Origin: Planctomycetota bacterium
GTDB lineage: Bacteria; Planctomycetota; UBA1135; GCA-002686595
Assembly: GCA_016795205.1 (NCBI GenBank)
Contig: JAEUHZ010000050.1
Span: 20,666 to 84,665, forward strand
Length of the DNA: 64,000 nt
Direction: 5' to 3'
Made by a program: the position numbers and the translations under genes. Below, piece after piece: positions 1 to 9,100 of the stretch (its first letter is position 1; each line of letters starts with the position of its first letter). Below the pieces are notes generated by a model. It worked only from the letters and a program-made list of their open reading frames with translations, was not told the DNA's origin and did no database searches.

Positions 1-1
1 T

Positions 2-748
2 CCGGGCGCCCTGATCCCGCGGCCAGAGACCGAAATCGTCGTCGACCGCGCGCGGGAGATCGCGCGCGGACGCGCGGCGTCGGGCAGTCCGCTGCTGTGC
101 GCCGCGGACTATGGCACGGGCAGCGGGATCCTGGCGATCACGCTGGCGCTCGAGATCGAGGGGTTGCACGTGCTGGCGGTGGACGCGTCCGACGCGGCGC
201 TCTCCTGGGCGCGGCGCAACGTCGAGCGGCACGCGCTCTCGATGGCGGAGGCTGGGCGCCCGGTCACGCCCACGCCACCGGCGCCGGGCGCGGACAGCGC
301 CCGGCGCGCCGAGCATGCGGCACGCGCCGACGTCGGGCGGCGCGCGGATCTCGCCGCGCGCGCCGACCTGGCGCGGCGCGTCGAGCTCGCGCTGGGCGAC
401 GGCGTGGCGCTGCTCCTCGAGCGTGCGCGCGAGCGTCCGTTCGACCTCGTCGTGGCCAACCCGCCCTACGTGACGCGCGCAGAGGAGGCGGACCTCGCGC
501 CCGAGGTGCGCGACCACGAGCCCGCATCGGCGCTGTTCGCGCCCGCGGGCGACCCCGACCACCACCTCGCGCGGCTCCTCGACCTCGTGCCGCGCGTGCT
601 GGCGCCCGGCGGCACGCTGCTCGTCGAACTCGGCCACCGGCAGGGGCCGCGCGCGCGGGGGCTGGCGCACAGCCGCGGCCTGGAGGCCCGCATCGGCCGC
701 GACTTCGCCGGAATCGAGCGCGTGCTCGAGACGCGCCGGCCGGTCTGA
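2..748 (+). CDS. prmC: Peptide chain release factor glutamine N5-methyltransferase, partial at 5' end
   Basis: The gene enters from the left edge, so its start is not visible; 248 residues remain. PrmC methylates the glutamine of the GGQ motif in release factors RF1/RF2, using S-adenosylmethionine in the cytoplasm. The visible part starts with the family signature LIPRPETE, then the SAM-binding DYGTGSG loop (about residue 37) and the catalytic NPPYV at residue 153, which together are diagnostic. Odd point: between the helix after the SAM loop and the acidic loop there is an Ala/Arg-rich insertion of about 40 residues (near nucleotides 240-380) containing ARADLARR-like repeats, not usual in PrmC. 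A spermidine-synthase-like gene follows 165 bp downstream. prfA, the usual neighbour, would lie outside the window. Identification is firm; the 5' end is unknown. Confidence 0.9.
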   Translation, partial: PGALIPRPETEIVVDRAREIARGRAASGSPLLCAADYGTGSGILAITLALEIEGLHVLAVDASDAALSWARRNVERHALSMAEAGRPVTPTPPAPGADSARRAEHAARADVGRRADLAARADLARRVELALGDGVALLLERARERPFDLVVANPPYVTRAEEADLAPEVRDHEPASALFAPAGDPDHHLARLLDLVPRVLAPGGTLLVELGHRQGPRARGLAHSRGLEARIGRDFAGIERVLETRRPV

Positions 749-913
749 CGCTCACGGCTCGAGCCCCGCGGGCGGACCAGGCCCGTGGGCGCCGCCTCAC
801 GACGACGGGGGGGAGGCCGCCGCGCCTGGGCCGGGCCAGGGCGGCCGGGCGCCGCACGGAGCTTCCATGGAATCTCGTGACAAGCCGCGATCTTCGGCCA
901 CAGTGGGTGGTCC

Positions 914-1615
914 ATGAAGCCGACCGTCGTCCTGGCCGAGGCCATGCTGCCCAACCGGCAGAAGCTCTCGCTGCGCCGTCACGACGGCCACTACCACATC
1001 CGCGTCGGCGGCGAGCTGCTCATGAGCACGACCGCGACCGCGTCCGAGGCGCAGATGGCCGAGCTGGCCCACGCAGCGTTCGGCGCAGGCGCGGGGCAGC
1101 GCGTCCTGATCGGTGGCTTCGGCTTCGGGTTCACGCTGCGGCGCATGCTCGAGCTCGTCGGGCCCGACGTGCACGTGCAGGTCGCCGAGCTGCTGCCGCA
1201 GATCGTCGAGTGGAACCGCGTGCACCTGGCCAGCGTGAACGGCCAGCTGCTCGACGATCCGCGCGTCGAGGTCCTCCTGGGCGACGTGTTCGCCGTGCTG
1301 GGCAGCGCCGCGCCGGCGAGCTACGACGCCGTGCTGCTCGACGTCGACAACGGCCCGGAGGCGCTGGTCGACGCGCGCAACGAGCGGCTCTACGCCGACG
1401 TGGGGCTGGCCGCGCTGTCGCGCGCGCTGAAGCCGGGTGGGCGCGCCGTGTTCTGGTCGGCGGGCACGGACGATCGGTTCCTGCGTCGGCTCAAGCGGGC
1501 CGGCTTCCAGGCCGAGGCGCTCTGGGCCAAGGCCTACCCGCAGGCGCAGGTCAAGACGCACACGCTGTTCGTCGCCGACTGGCCGCGTCGGGAGCGGCCG
1601 CACTCCCCCGAGTGA
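914..1615 (+). CDS. Spermidine synthase-like SAM-dependent methyltransferase-fold protein
   Basis: A 233-residue cytoplasmic protein with a Rossmann-type fold. A glycine-rich loop, IGGFGFGFTLR (about residues 70-80), is followed by an acidic residue in VAELLPQIVEW and by the LLDVDNGPE segment, the arrangement seen in polyamine synthase-like proteins and related methyltransferases. The N-terminal strands (LRRHDGHYHIRV, GGELLMST) resemble the small beta domain of spermidine synthase family members. It is shorter than true spermidine synthases (about 280 residues) and lacks a clear GGGDG motif, so the true substrate is uncertain; it could be a methyltransferase acting on a small molecule. It stands alone between prmC and the helicase gene and no polyamine genes are nearby. 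Family-level call only. Confidence 0.75.
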   Translation: MKPTVVLAEAMLPNRQKLSLRRHDGHYHIRVGGELLMSTTATASEAQMAELAHAAFGAGAGQRVLIGGFGFGFTLRRMLELVGPDVHVQVAELLPQIVEWNRVHLASVNGQLLDDPRVEVLLGDVFAVLGSAAPASYDAVLLDVDNGPEALVDARNERLYADVGLAALSRALKPGGRAVFWSAGTDDRFLRRLKRAGFQAEALWAKAYPQAQVKTHTLFVADWPRRERPHSPE

Positions 1616-1634
1616 GATCGGCCGCGGGCGCGGC

Positions 1635-1662
1635 TTGCGCTGCAGCGCGTCGACCCTAACAT
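1635..1662 (+). promoter_or_regulatory. Candidate promoter of the mrfA operon
   Basis: TTGCGC at 1635-1640 and TAACAT at 1657-1662 are separated by 16 bp, an acceptable sigma-70-type arrangement in otherwise GC-rich DNA. It lies 28 bp before the mrfA start and just ahead of an AGGAGG ribosome-binding site (1673-1678). No LexA-like palindrome was seen. This is a by-eye prediction. Confidence 0.4.
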
Positions 1663-1690
1663 CTTCCTAACCAGGAGGGGGGCGGCAGCG

Positions 1691-4180
1691 ATGGGGATCA
1701 GGGACGGGCGTGGAGCACCGGCCGGAGAGCCGGAGGTCAGGTCCGGCGGGAAGCGCCGAGCGCGGGCCGCGCGCGGTATCGCCGAGCTCGTGTCGCGCCT
1801 GCGCGAGGACCCGCGCTGGGCGCCGCGCTTCGAGCACTGGCACGAGGTGCCGGCGCGCGTCGCGCAGACGGCGCCGTTCCCGGCCGCGCTCGACGCCCGC
1901 CTCGTCGAGCTCTACCGGAGTCGCGGGTTCGAGTCGCTCTACGCGCACCAGGCGCGCTTCGTCGAGCACGCGCTGGCCGGACGCGACGCGCTCGTCGCCA
2001 CGCCGACCGCGTCGGGCAAGACGCTGTGCTACGTGCTGCCCGTCCTCGACGCGCTGTACGCGACCGACGGCGCGGCGCGCTCGCTGTTCCTGTTCCCGAC
2101 GAAGGCGCTCTCGCAGGACCAGACGTCGTCGCTCACGTCGGTCGTCGAGGGGCTCGGGGCGCCGTGGCACGCCTACACGTACGACGGCGACACGCCGCCC
2201 AGCGTGCGGCGCACGCTGCGCGACCGCGGGCACCTGGTGCTCACGAACCCGTACATGCTGCACGCCGGGATCCTGCCCAACCACGCCAAGTGGTCGGAGC
2301 TCTTCCGCGACCTGCGCTACGTCGTGATCGACGAGGTCCACACGCTGTCGGGCGTCTTCGGCAGCTCCGTCGCCAACGTCTTGCGGCGCCTCGTGCGCAT
2401 CGCGCGGCACTACGGCTCGGACCCCCGGTTCCTCTTGTGCTCGGCGACCTTGCGCGAGGGGCGCGAGCACGCGCGCCGGCTCATCGGCCGCGACGTGGAG
2501 CTCGTCGAGGAGGACGGCTCGCCATCGGGCCCGCGCACGTTCGGCGTCTACAACCCGCCGATGCTGAACCCGGTCGCGGGCCTGCGCGCCAACGCGCTCG
2601 AGGAAGCGCGGCAGCTCGCCGCCGTCTTGTGCGGACCGGCGCACCAGACGATCTTCTTCTGCCAGCGGCGCACGAGCGTCGAGGTGCTCACGCGCTACCT
2701 CAAGGAAGCGGCGCCGAACCTGGGCCTCTCCCCAGACGAGATCAAGGGCTACCGCGGCGGGTACCTGCCCGACCTGCGGCGCGAGATCGAGGCCGGGCTG
2801 CGCAGCGGCACCGTCAAGGTCGTCGTGTCGACCAACGCGCTCGAGCTGGGCATCGACATCGGCGCGCTCGACGTCGCCGTGCTGGTCGGCTACCCCGGCT
2901 CGCAGGCCAGCTTCTGGCAGCGCGCCGGCCGCGTTGGCCGGCGCCAGAAGCCGAGCCTGGTCGTGCAGGTCGCGACCAGCGACCCGGTCGACCAGTACCT
3001 GGCGCGACATCCCGGGACGCTCTTCGCGGCGCCGCGCGAGCGGCTGGGCCTCGACCCCGACAACCTCGTGATCCTGTCCGAGCAGGTGAAATGCGCTGCG
3101 TTCGAGCTGCCGTTCCGCGAGGGAACGGCACCGGGCACGCTCGACGATCCCTCCTACGGCGCGGTGCGCGACGCGGCCGGGGTTCTGGACTACCTGGCCG
3201 AGGAATCCAAGCTGCTCCTCAAGCGCGGCGGCACCTGGCACTGGATGGCCGATGCGTACCCCGCGCAGGACGTGACGCTGGCCGGTGGCGAGCCCGACAA
3301 CGTGCTGGTCCTCGACGCCGACACCAAGAAGGCGATCGGCGAGATCGACCGCGCCGATTCGCTGACCACCGTGCACGAGGGCGCGATCTACCAGGTCCAG
3401 GGCGAGACCTGGAAGGTCGAGCGCTTCGACTACGAGAACCGCCGCGCGTACGTGCGGCGCGTCGACAGCGACTACTTCACCGAAGCCGAGCTGGACGTGT
3501 CCGTGCGTTTCCTGCGCCTGGAAGAGCGCCGGATGCGAGCACGTCGCGAGGCACCGGTCGCGCGGCCCGTGATCCCGGTCGAGCACGGCCACGAGCTCGA
3601 GGACCACAGCGTGTGGCGCGGCGAGGTCCATGTCACGACCGTCGCGACGCAGTACAAGAAGGTGCGCTTCTACACGCGCGAGAGCGTCGGCGCGGAGGAC
3701 ATCGTGCTGCCGCCCGAGGAACTCGACACAGAGGCCTTCGTGCTGACGCTGTCCGACGCGGCGTCCTGCGAGCTGGGCCTCGCGGGCGGCGACCGCGGCG
3801 CTGCCTGGCGCGGCGTGGGCAGCCTGTTGCGCCGCGTCGCGCCGCTCTTCCTGCGCTGCCAGCCGCGCGACCTGGGGCTCTCGACGCAGGTGCGTTCGAC
3901 GCACTTCCGGCGGCCGGCGATCACGCTCTACGACACGGTGCAGGGCGGCGTGGGGCTCGCGACGCTCCTGTTCGGCGCGTACCGCGAGCTGTGCGGCGCC
4001 GCGCTCGAGGTCGTGTCGCGTTGCGATTGCGCCCAGGGCTGCCCGGCCTGCGTCGGCCCGCGCGAGGAAGTCGGGCCGCTCGGCAAGGAGGTCGCGCTGC
4101 GCGTCCTGGCGCACCTCGCCGCCGGACCGGATCCGACCCCCGCGGACGTCGACGAGCGCGCAGTGGAGCCCGTGGCGTGA
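1691..4180 (+). CDS. mrfA: MrfA/YprA-like DEAD/DEAH-box helicase with C-terminal DUF1998 cysteine cluster
   Basis: An 829-residue superfamily 2 helicase. Motif I is ATPTASGKT (about residues 103-111), motif II is DEVH at 214-217, and the second RecA domain has the STNALELGIDIG and QRAGRVGR motifs. The C terminus ends in a cysteine cluster, CDCAQGCPAC (about 778-787), characteristic of the DUF1998 region. This architecture is that of Bacillus subtilis MrfA (YprA), an ATP-dependent 3'-5' helicase that works with the exonuclease MrfB in repair of mitomycin-type DNA damage. The ATG at 1691 is preceded by AGGAGG 12 bp upstream. The stop overlaps the GTG of the next gene (GTGA), so translation is probably coupled, and that gene is the expected nuclease partner. 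Length and motif order look complete; the link to a specific lesion is inferred from homology. Confidence 0.9.
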   Translation: MGIRDGRGAPAGEPEVRSGGKRRARAARGIAELVSRLREDPRWAPRFEHWHEVPARVAQTAPFPAALDARLVELYRSRGFESLYAHQARFVEHALAGRDALVATPTASGKTLCYVLPVLDALYATDGAARSLFLFPTKALSQDQTSSLTSVVEGLGAPWHAYTYDGDTPPSVRRTLRDRGHLVLTNPYMLHAGILPNHAKWSELFRDLRYVVIDEVHTLSGVFGSSVANVLRRLVRIARHYGSDPRFLLCSATLREGREHARRLIGRDVELVEEDGSPSGPRTFGVYNPPMLNPVAGLRANALEEARQLAAVLCGPAHQTIFFCQRRTSVEVLTRYLKEAAPNLGLSPDEIKGYRGGYLPDLRREIEAGLRSGTVKVVVSTNALELGIDIGALDVAVLVGYPGSQASFWQRAGRVGRRQKPSLVVQVATSDPVDQYLARHPGTLFAAPRERLGLDPDNLVILSEQVKCAAFELPFREGTAPGTLDDPSYGAVRDAAGVLDYLAEESKLLLKRGGTWHWMADAYPAQDVTLAGGEPDNVLVLDADTKKAIGEIDRADSLTTVHEGAIYQVQGETWKVERFDYENRRAYVRRVDSDYFTEAELDVSVRFLRLEERRMRARREAPVARPVIPVEHGHELEDHSVWRGEVHVTTVATQYKKVRFYTRESVGAEDIVLPPEELDTEAFVLTLSDAASCELGLAGGDRGAAWRGVGSLLRRVAPLFLRCQPRDLGLSTQVRSTHFRRPAITLYDTVQGGVGLATLLFGAYRELCGAALEVVSRCDCAQGCPACVGPREEVGPLGKEVALRVLAHLAAGPDPTPADVDERAVEPVA

Positions 4181-5307
4181 AGGAGTCGCTGCGCGACCGC
4201 TTGCGGCGCCTGCGCCGCGACGAAACGGGACCGGGGCCGCCCGCCGCGCCGCCGCGCGGAGACGCTCCAGCGCCGCGCGGGCCCACGACGCCGCGCGAAG
4301 ACGCGCACGTGCCGCCGCCTTCTGGCATGCCGCGTGGAAGAGCGCCCGAGCGGTCGGCAGCGGCGCTGTCTCGTGGCACTGCAAGCGCGACGCCGGCCGC
4401 CCCGACGCCGGCCGCCCCGACGCCGGCCGCCCCGACGCCGGCCACCCCGACGCCGGCCACCGCGACGCCGGCCACCGCGCAGGGCGGCTCCGAGCTCCAG
4501 CGCCGCCTCGCGCGCCGCGCCGCGCTCGTCGCGTCCGCCGCCGGCGACGACCTCGCGAGCGGCCCGCCGCCGCGCGCGCTCGACCTGGGGCGGCCCGCGC
4601 GGCTCGCCCCGACGGCGCGCGGCGCGCTGGCGCGCACGAGCACGTTCGCACGCGACCACGCGCACGGGGCACGCTCGCTGGCCGAGGGGCTGGCGTACGA
4701 CCCGGCGCTGCTCGCCGCGAGCGCCAAGGACGAGCGCCTGGCCGGGCTCGACCTCTCGCGCGCGGTGTACCTCGACACAGAAACCTCGGGCCTCTCGGGC
4801 GGCGCGGGGACCTACGTGTTCCTGGTCGGGCTCGGCACGTTCGGCCCCCTCGGCTTCGAGGTCTGGCAGGGATTCCTGGCCGACCCGGGCGACGAGCGCG
4901 CGCTGCTCGCGGAGACCGCCGAGCGCATCGCCGCTGCGTCGGCCGTGGTCTCGTTCTTCGGCAAGTCGTTCGATCGTCACCGGCTCGAGGACAAGATGCG
5001 GATGCACGGTGTCACACCCCCGTTCGCCGCACTGCCGCACCTCGACCTCTACTGGCCGCTGCGCCGCCTGTTCGGCGGCCGCTTCGAGAACGGACGGCTG
5101 AAGACGCTCGAGCGCGAGCTGTGCGGCGTCGTGCGCGACGACGACCTGCCGGGCAGCTTCGCGCCGGCGGCCTGGTTCGACTTCCTCGGGGATCGGCCGC
5201 ACCGACTCGAAGGCGTCTTCCGCCACAACCTGGAGGACGTGCTGAGCCTCGTCGTGCTGCTCCCGCACGCCGCGCAGCCCTTGCCGGAGCGGACGAAGCC
5301 GCGATGA
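4177..5307 (+). CDS. mrfB: MrfB/YprB-like ribonuclease H-fold exonuclease
   Basis: A 376-residue protein starting at a GTG that overlaps the helicase stop. Residues 1-170 are a disordered Pro/Ala/Arg-rich region. The nuclease domain follows: YLDTETSGL supplies Asp200 and Glu202 (motif I of DEDD exonucleases), FFGKSFDRHRLED is motif II, and HNLEDVLSL (His350, Asp354) is motif III. This is the YprB/MrfB family, metal-dependent exonucleases acting with the MrfA helicase. The linker contains six 15-bp tandem units (4389-4478) encoding TPAAP/TPATP repeats. Bacillus YprB carries a C-terminal TPR region that is not evident here. Overlap with the upstream and downstream genes points to one polycistronic unit. 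The start was chosen because an upstream extension would run into the helicase gene in another frame. Confidence 0.85.
   Translation: MKESLRDRLRRLRRDETGPGPPAAPPRGDAPAPRGPTTPREDAHVPPPSGMPRGRAPERSAAALSRGTASATPAAPTPAAPTPAAPTPATPTPATATPATAQGGSELQRRLARRAALVASAAGDDLASGPPPRALDLGRPARLAPTARGALARTSTFARDHAHGARSLAEGLAYDPALLAASAKDERLAGLDLSRAVYLDTETSGLSGGAGTYVFLVGLGTFGPLGFEVWQGFLADPGDERALLAETAERIAAASAVVSFFGKSFDRHRLEDKMRMHGVTPPFAALPHLDLYWPLRRLFGGRFENGRLKTLERELCGVVRDDDLPGSFAPAAWFDFLGDRPHRLEGVFRHNLEDVLSLVVLLPHAAQPLPERTKPR
4389..4478 (+). repeat. Six tandem 15-bp units inside mrfB
   Basis: GACGCCGGCCGCCCC-type units begin at 4389, 4404, 4419, 4434, 4449 and 4464. The first three are nearly identical and the last three carry substitutions turning Ala into Thr codons. 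They encode a flexible Thr-Pro-Ala linker. As 15 is a multiple of three, copy-number change would keep the reading frame. Confidence 0.9.
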
Positions 5308-6155
5308 GCGCGCGCGCGCAGCCCGTGGTCACGATCGCGGTGGACTGGTCCGGCGCGCTGACGGGCGCGCGCCAGCGCATCTGGCTGGCGGAAGCGCGCG
5401 CAGGCGGCCGGGCCGCGCCCGGCCCGCGACTCGTGCGCCTCGAGTGCGGCCGTGACCGCGCCGAGACGATCGACGAACTCGTCGCCAGCGCGCGGCGCGA
5501 TCCACGGCTCGTCGTCGGCCTGGATTTCGCGTTCTCGCTGCCGGCCTGGTTCCAGGCGCGCCTGCGCATCCGCAGCGCGCGCGCCCTGTGGGAGCGCGTC
5601 GCGCGCGACGGCGAACACTGGCTGGCCGAATCGCCGCACCCGTTTTGGGGTCGGCCGGGCGTGCGCGCCCCGGCGTTCGACGCGCGCCGCCCGGCTTGGC
5701 GGGCCACGGAGGGCGAGGCCGTGCGCGAGCGCGGCGTGGGCCCCAAGAGCGTGTTCCAGATCGGCGGCGCGGGCTCGGTCGGCACCGGCTCCCTGCGCGG
5801 GATGCCGTTCCTCGTGACGCTCCAGGACGCGGGCTTCTCGATCTGGCCCTTCGACCCGCCGCGCCTGCCCATGGCGGTCGAGATCTACCCGCGCGTGCTC
5901 ACGGGGCCGGTGAACAAGTCGAGCCGCGTGGCGCGCGCGCTGTACCTGCAGGCGCGCTTCGCGGACCAGCGCGAGGACCTGCTGCGCCTCGCGGAGTCGA
6001 GCGAGGACGCCTTCGATGCCTCCGTCTCCGCGCTGCGCATGCAGCGCCACGCGCGCCAACTCCTGGAGGGCCCACTGGCCTACTTGCCGCTCGATTCCCG
6101 CGAGGGCCGCATCTGGCGTCCGGCGCGCGACGTCGTCGCCGAGCGCACGGCCTGA
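5304..6155 (+). CDS. DUF429 family protein, predicted RNase H-fold nuclease
   Basis: A 283-residue protein whose ATG overlaps the mrfB stop (ATGA). The N-terminal VDWSG, the LVVGLDFAFSLP strand, the VEIYPRVL segment and the C-terminal EDAFDASVSALRM match the DUF429 pattern, predicted from the family to adopt an RNase H-like fold with acidic catalytic residues (candidates: the Asp in VDWSG, the Asp in GLDFAF, the Glu of VEIYP and the DAFDA acids). No biochemical function is established for most members. Its tight coupling to a helicase and an exonuclease suggests a role in the same DNA-processing pathway, but this is inference from position. A hairpin follows the stop. Confidence 0.75.
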   Translation: MSARAQPVVTIAVDWSGALTGARQRIWLAEARAGGRAAPGPRLVRLECGRDRAETIDELVASARRDPRLVVGLDFAFSLPAWFQARLRIRSARALWERVARDGEHWLAESPHPFWGRPGVRAPAFDARRPAWRATEGEAVRERGVGPKSVFQIGGAGSVGTGSLRGMPFLVTLQDAGFSIWPFDPPRLPMAVEIYPRVLTGPVNKSSRVARALYLQARFADQREDLLRLAESSEDAFDASVSALRMQRHARQLLEGPLAYLPLDSREGRIWRPARDVVAERTA

Positions 6156-6161
6156 GCGGCA

Positions 6162-6180
6162 TCCCGCGGGCCACGCGGGA
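6162..6180. terminator. Hairpin between convergent genes
   Basis: TCCCGCG (6162-6168) and CGCGGGA (6174-6180) form a perfect 7-bp stem with a 5-base loop, in the 39-bp gap between the DUF429 gene and the convergent CHAT gene. There is no T-tract on either side, so it may act with Rho or simply reduce read-through both ways. Confidence 0.45.
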
Positions 6181-6194
6181 CCGTGCTGCGTTCC

Positions 6195-9100
6195 TCAGTC
6201 GCGTTCGCCGGAGAGCACCCACGCCGCCCAGTCCCGGGTCGCGTGGATGCGCGCACCGGTCTCGTCGCGGGCCTCGCGCAGACGCATCTTGGCGCCCCAC
6301 AGCGCGGCCGCCTTGGTCTGACCCTCGACCCACAGCCGCCGGTAGAAGTCGAGCATGAGCTCACGCGTGGCCTCGTCGGGCACCTTCCACAGGCTGGTCA
6401 CGACGCTCTGCGCGCCCGCCATGTGAAGCGCCTTCTGGAGGCTGGCCACGCCCTGGCCCGCGCGTCGCTCGCCGACGTTCGTGTCGCAGGCCGACAGCAC
6501 CGCCAGTTCGCAGCGCGCGAGGTCGAGCGTCGAGAGCTCCTCGGCCGTGACGATCCCCGGCACGCGGCCGGTCGCGTCCGGCGGACGGTTCGCGCCGCAC
6601 AGCGCCAGGCCCGCGAGCAGCATCGGGCTCATCCCGCGCACCACGCTCTCGGTCCCGGAGGGTGCGGCGAAGCGACGCTCGCCGAGCTCGCCGTCCGACC
6701 AGGCGCGCACCGACTCCGGCGCATACCAGCCGTGCGTCGCGACGTGCAGGTAGCGCGCGCGCGGCGCGGCAGCGAGCAGCGCCTCGCGCGAGGCGCTGCG
6801 CTTCTCCAGCGCCAGGGCGCCGCGCTCTTCGCCGAAGACCTCGGCGAAGAGCGCCGCGACCTCGCGCGCCTCCAGGCCCGTGTAGGTCAGCGGCGCGAAC
6901 GCGCGCGGCCAGGCCGGCGCGGCGGACCCGCGCGTCCTGGCGTCGTCCGACTCGGGCTCGTCGCGTCCCAGCACCTCCGCGTCGGCCGCGTCGAGCGGCA
7001 CCGGCTCCGAGTTGAACGCCGCGCCCCCCAGAGTGACCAGGGCGCCAGCCGCCGACACCGCAGGAGCCGGCCGCAGCAGCTCGCGCAGGGCCACGCGCAG
7101 CTCGATGGACCAGCGCGCGCCGAGCAGCTCCCCGGTGCCGTGGTCCGGTGCGTCCAGCGGCAAGGCGTCCAGCGGCACGAGGTGCAGCACGTCGTCGACG
7201 GCCACGATCGCGCGCCGCGCGTCCGACAGCAGGGGCTCCAGCGGATCCCACACCAGGCGCCGCAGCGCGACGCCGGCCTCACGCTCGTCCTCGCCGGATG
7301 CGGTCGTTGCCAGACCCCGCTCGACGCCCGCGCCGATCGCGCTGCGCCAGGCACGCACCGCGGCTTCGATCTGCGCCAGCGGACCCAGGTCGACGTGGGC
7401 CAGGTCGGGCGCGCCATCCGTCGCGCGCCGCAGCACGAACGCGCCCAGCGCATCGACCGCCGGCGCGAGCGGGTCCGACGTCGTGCGGAGGCGCCGGTAG
7501 CCGATCGCGACCGCGTCGCGCGGCAACCGCGCCGCGAGCGCCTGCGCGTCGACCATCGGGTGCGCGCCGCCGGCCTCGGCGCCGCGCGCGGCCAGGGCGC
7601 GCTCGGCCCGCTCACGCCGCCCGCGGGCAGCGTGCATCTGCTGCTCGGGCGCGCCAGCCTGGGCCAGGCCGGCGAGCACCGCCGAGGCCTCGCGCAACTC
7701 GGCCCGCAGGCGCGCGTAGTCCTCGTCCCGCGCGGTGCTGCTTGCGAGCTCGGCCGCCGCGAGGCCTGCCGCTCGCGTCGTCTCGCACAGCGCGAACGCG
7801 TCGGCCAGGAGCGCCGGGTCCGGCTCGAAGCCGCCCGCGCCCTGCGCGAACACGAGCAGCGTTTCGAGGTCGCCCGCCAGCCGCGCGCAGCGTTCCTCGG
7901 CCTCGCGCATCGCGCCGGTGAGGATCGCCGCCCGGGCCGTCTCGAGCGCCTGCTGTGCCATCTCGCGGACCAGCGCGCGGACGCGCTGGGCGGCTTGGGC
8001 GCGCGTAGCCTGGTCGGAGGCCGCTTCCGCGGCGTGAGCTCGCGCGGCGATCGCGTAGGCCAGGATCTCGCGCGCGCGCTGCACCCGCGGGTGCGCTGGG
8101 GGCAGCGCGCGCATGCGCGCGGCCAGCACCGCCTGCGCCAGGTCTTCGGCCTGATCGTGGCGGCCCAGCCGGTGGGCCGTCAGGGCCAGGTCGTGGCGCG
8201 CTTGGACCACCCGCTCGTGGTGCGGGCCCAGCGCGCGCTCGAAGTCCACGAGGACCGCTGCGAGCTCGGCGTGGGCGGTCTCGAAGTCACCGACTTCCCA
8301 GGCGTCGAGCGCCAGGGAAGCGCGCAGCTCGAGTCGCTCGGGATGGTCCGGCGGGAAGCGGCTCTCGGTGGCGGCATGCACCTGCGCGCGCAGGCGGCGG
8401 GCCTCGTCGCGCTCGCCCAGGCTCGCCAGCGTGACGGACAGGTTGTTGCGCGACGTCCGTAGGTCCGGGTGATCGTCGGGGTACAGGAGCTCCTCGATCG
8501 CGACCACGCGCTCCTCGAGCACGCGCGCCGCGGCCGGGTCCCCGAGTTGCTTGAGCGTGCGCGCCAGTGCCAGCCGCGCGACCTGCAGGTCGGGGTCCCC
8601 CTCGGGCCGGCTTCGCTCGCGGGCCGCCAGCACCGCCTCCTCGAGCGCTCGCGCGCCGATCAGGTCGCCGAGAGCGCGGCGCGCCGCCGCCAGGTTCTGC
8701 CGCACGGAGAGCACGTCCGGCGAGTCGTCGGGCAGGCGCTCGACCGCGGCGCGCAGCACCTCCTCGAGCTCGGCCGCCGCGCCGGCCGCGTCTCCGCGCA
8801 AGAGGCGCGTGCTCGCCAGGTTGGCCCGCGCCCGCCACAGGTCCTCGGCGGCGCTGCGCGGGGAACGGCGGCGCACGTCCACGATGAGTGCGTCGACGCG
8901 CTCGGCCTCGGCCAGATCGCCGAGCTGGCGCAGCGCGAGCGATTGGACTTCGCGCATCCAGAGCAGATCCGGGTCGTCCTCGGCCGCGCGGGGCTCGAGC
9001 TCGCGCACGAGCTCCGCGGCGAGCTCCAGCGCGGCGCTGGGGTCGTTGGCGTGGAGCAACGTCGCGGCGAGCCCGCTCCGCGCGCGCGTGATCTGGCGCG

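Noticed and set aside
4389..4478. Tandem repeats as a CRISPR array
   Set aside because: Units of 15 bp are contiguous without spacers, lie inside a coding frame and no cas genes are present.
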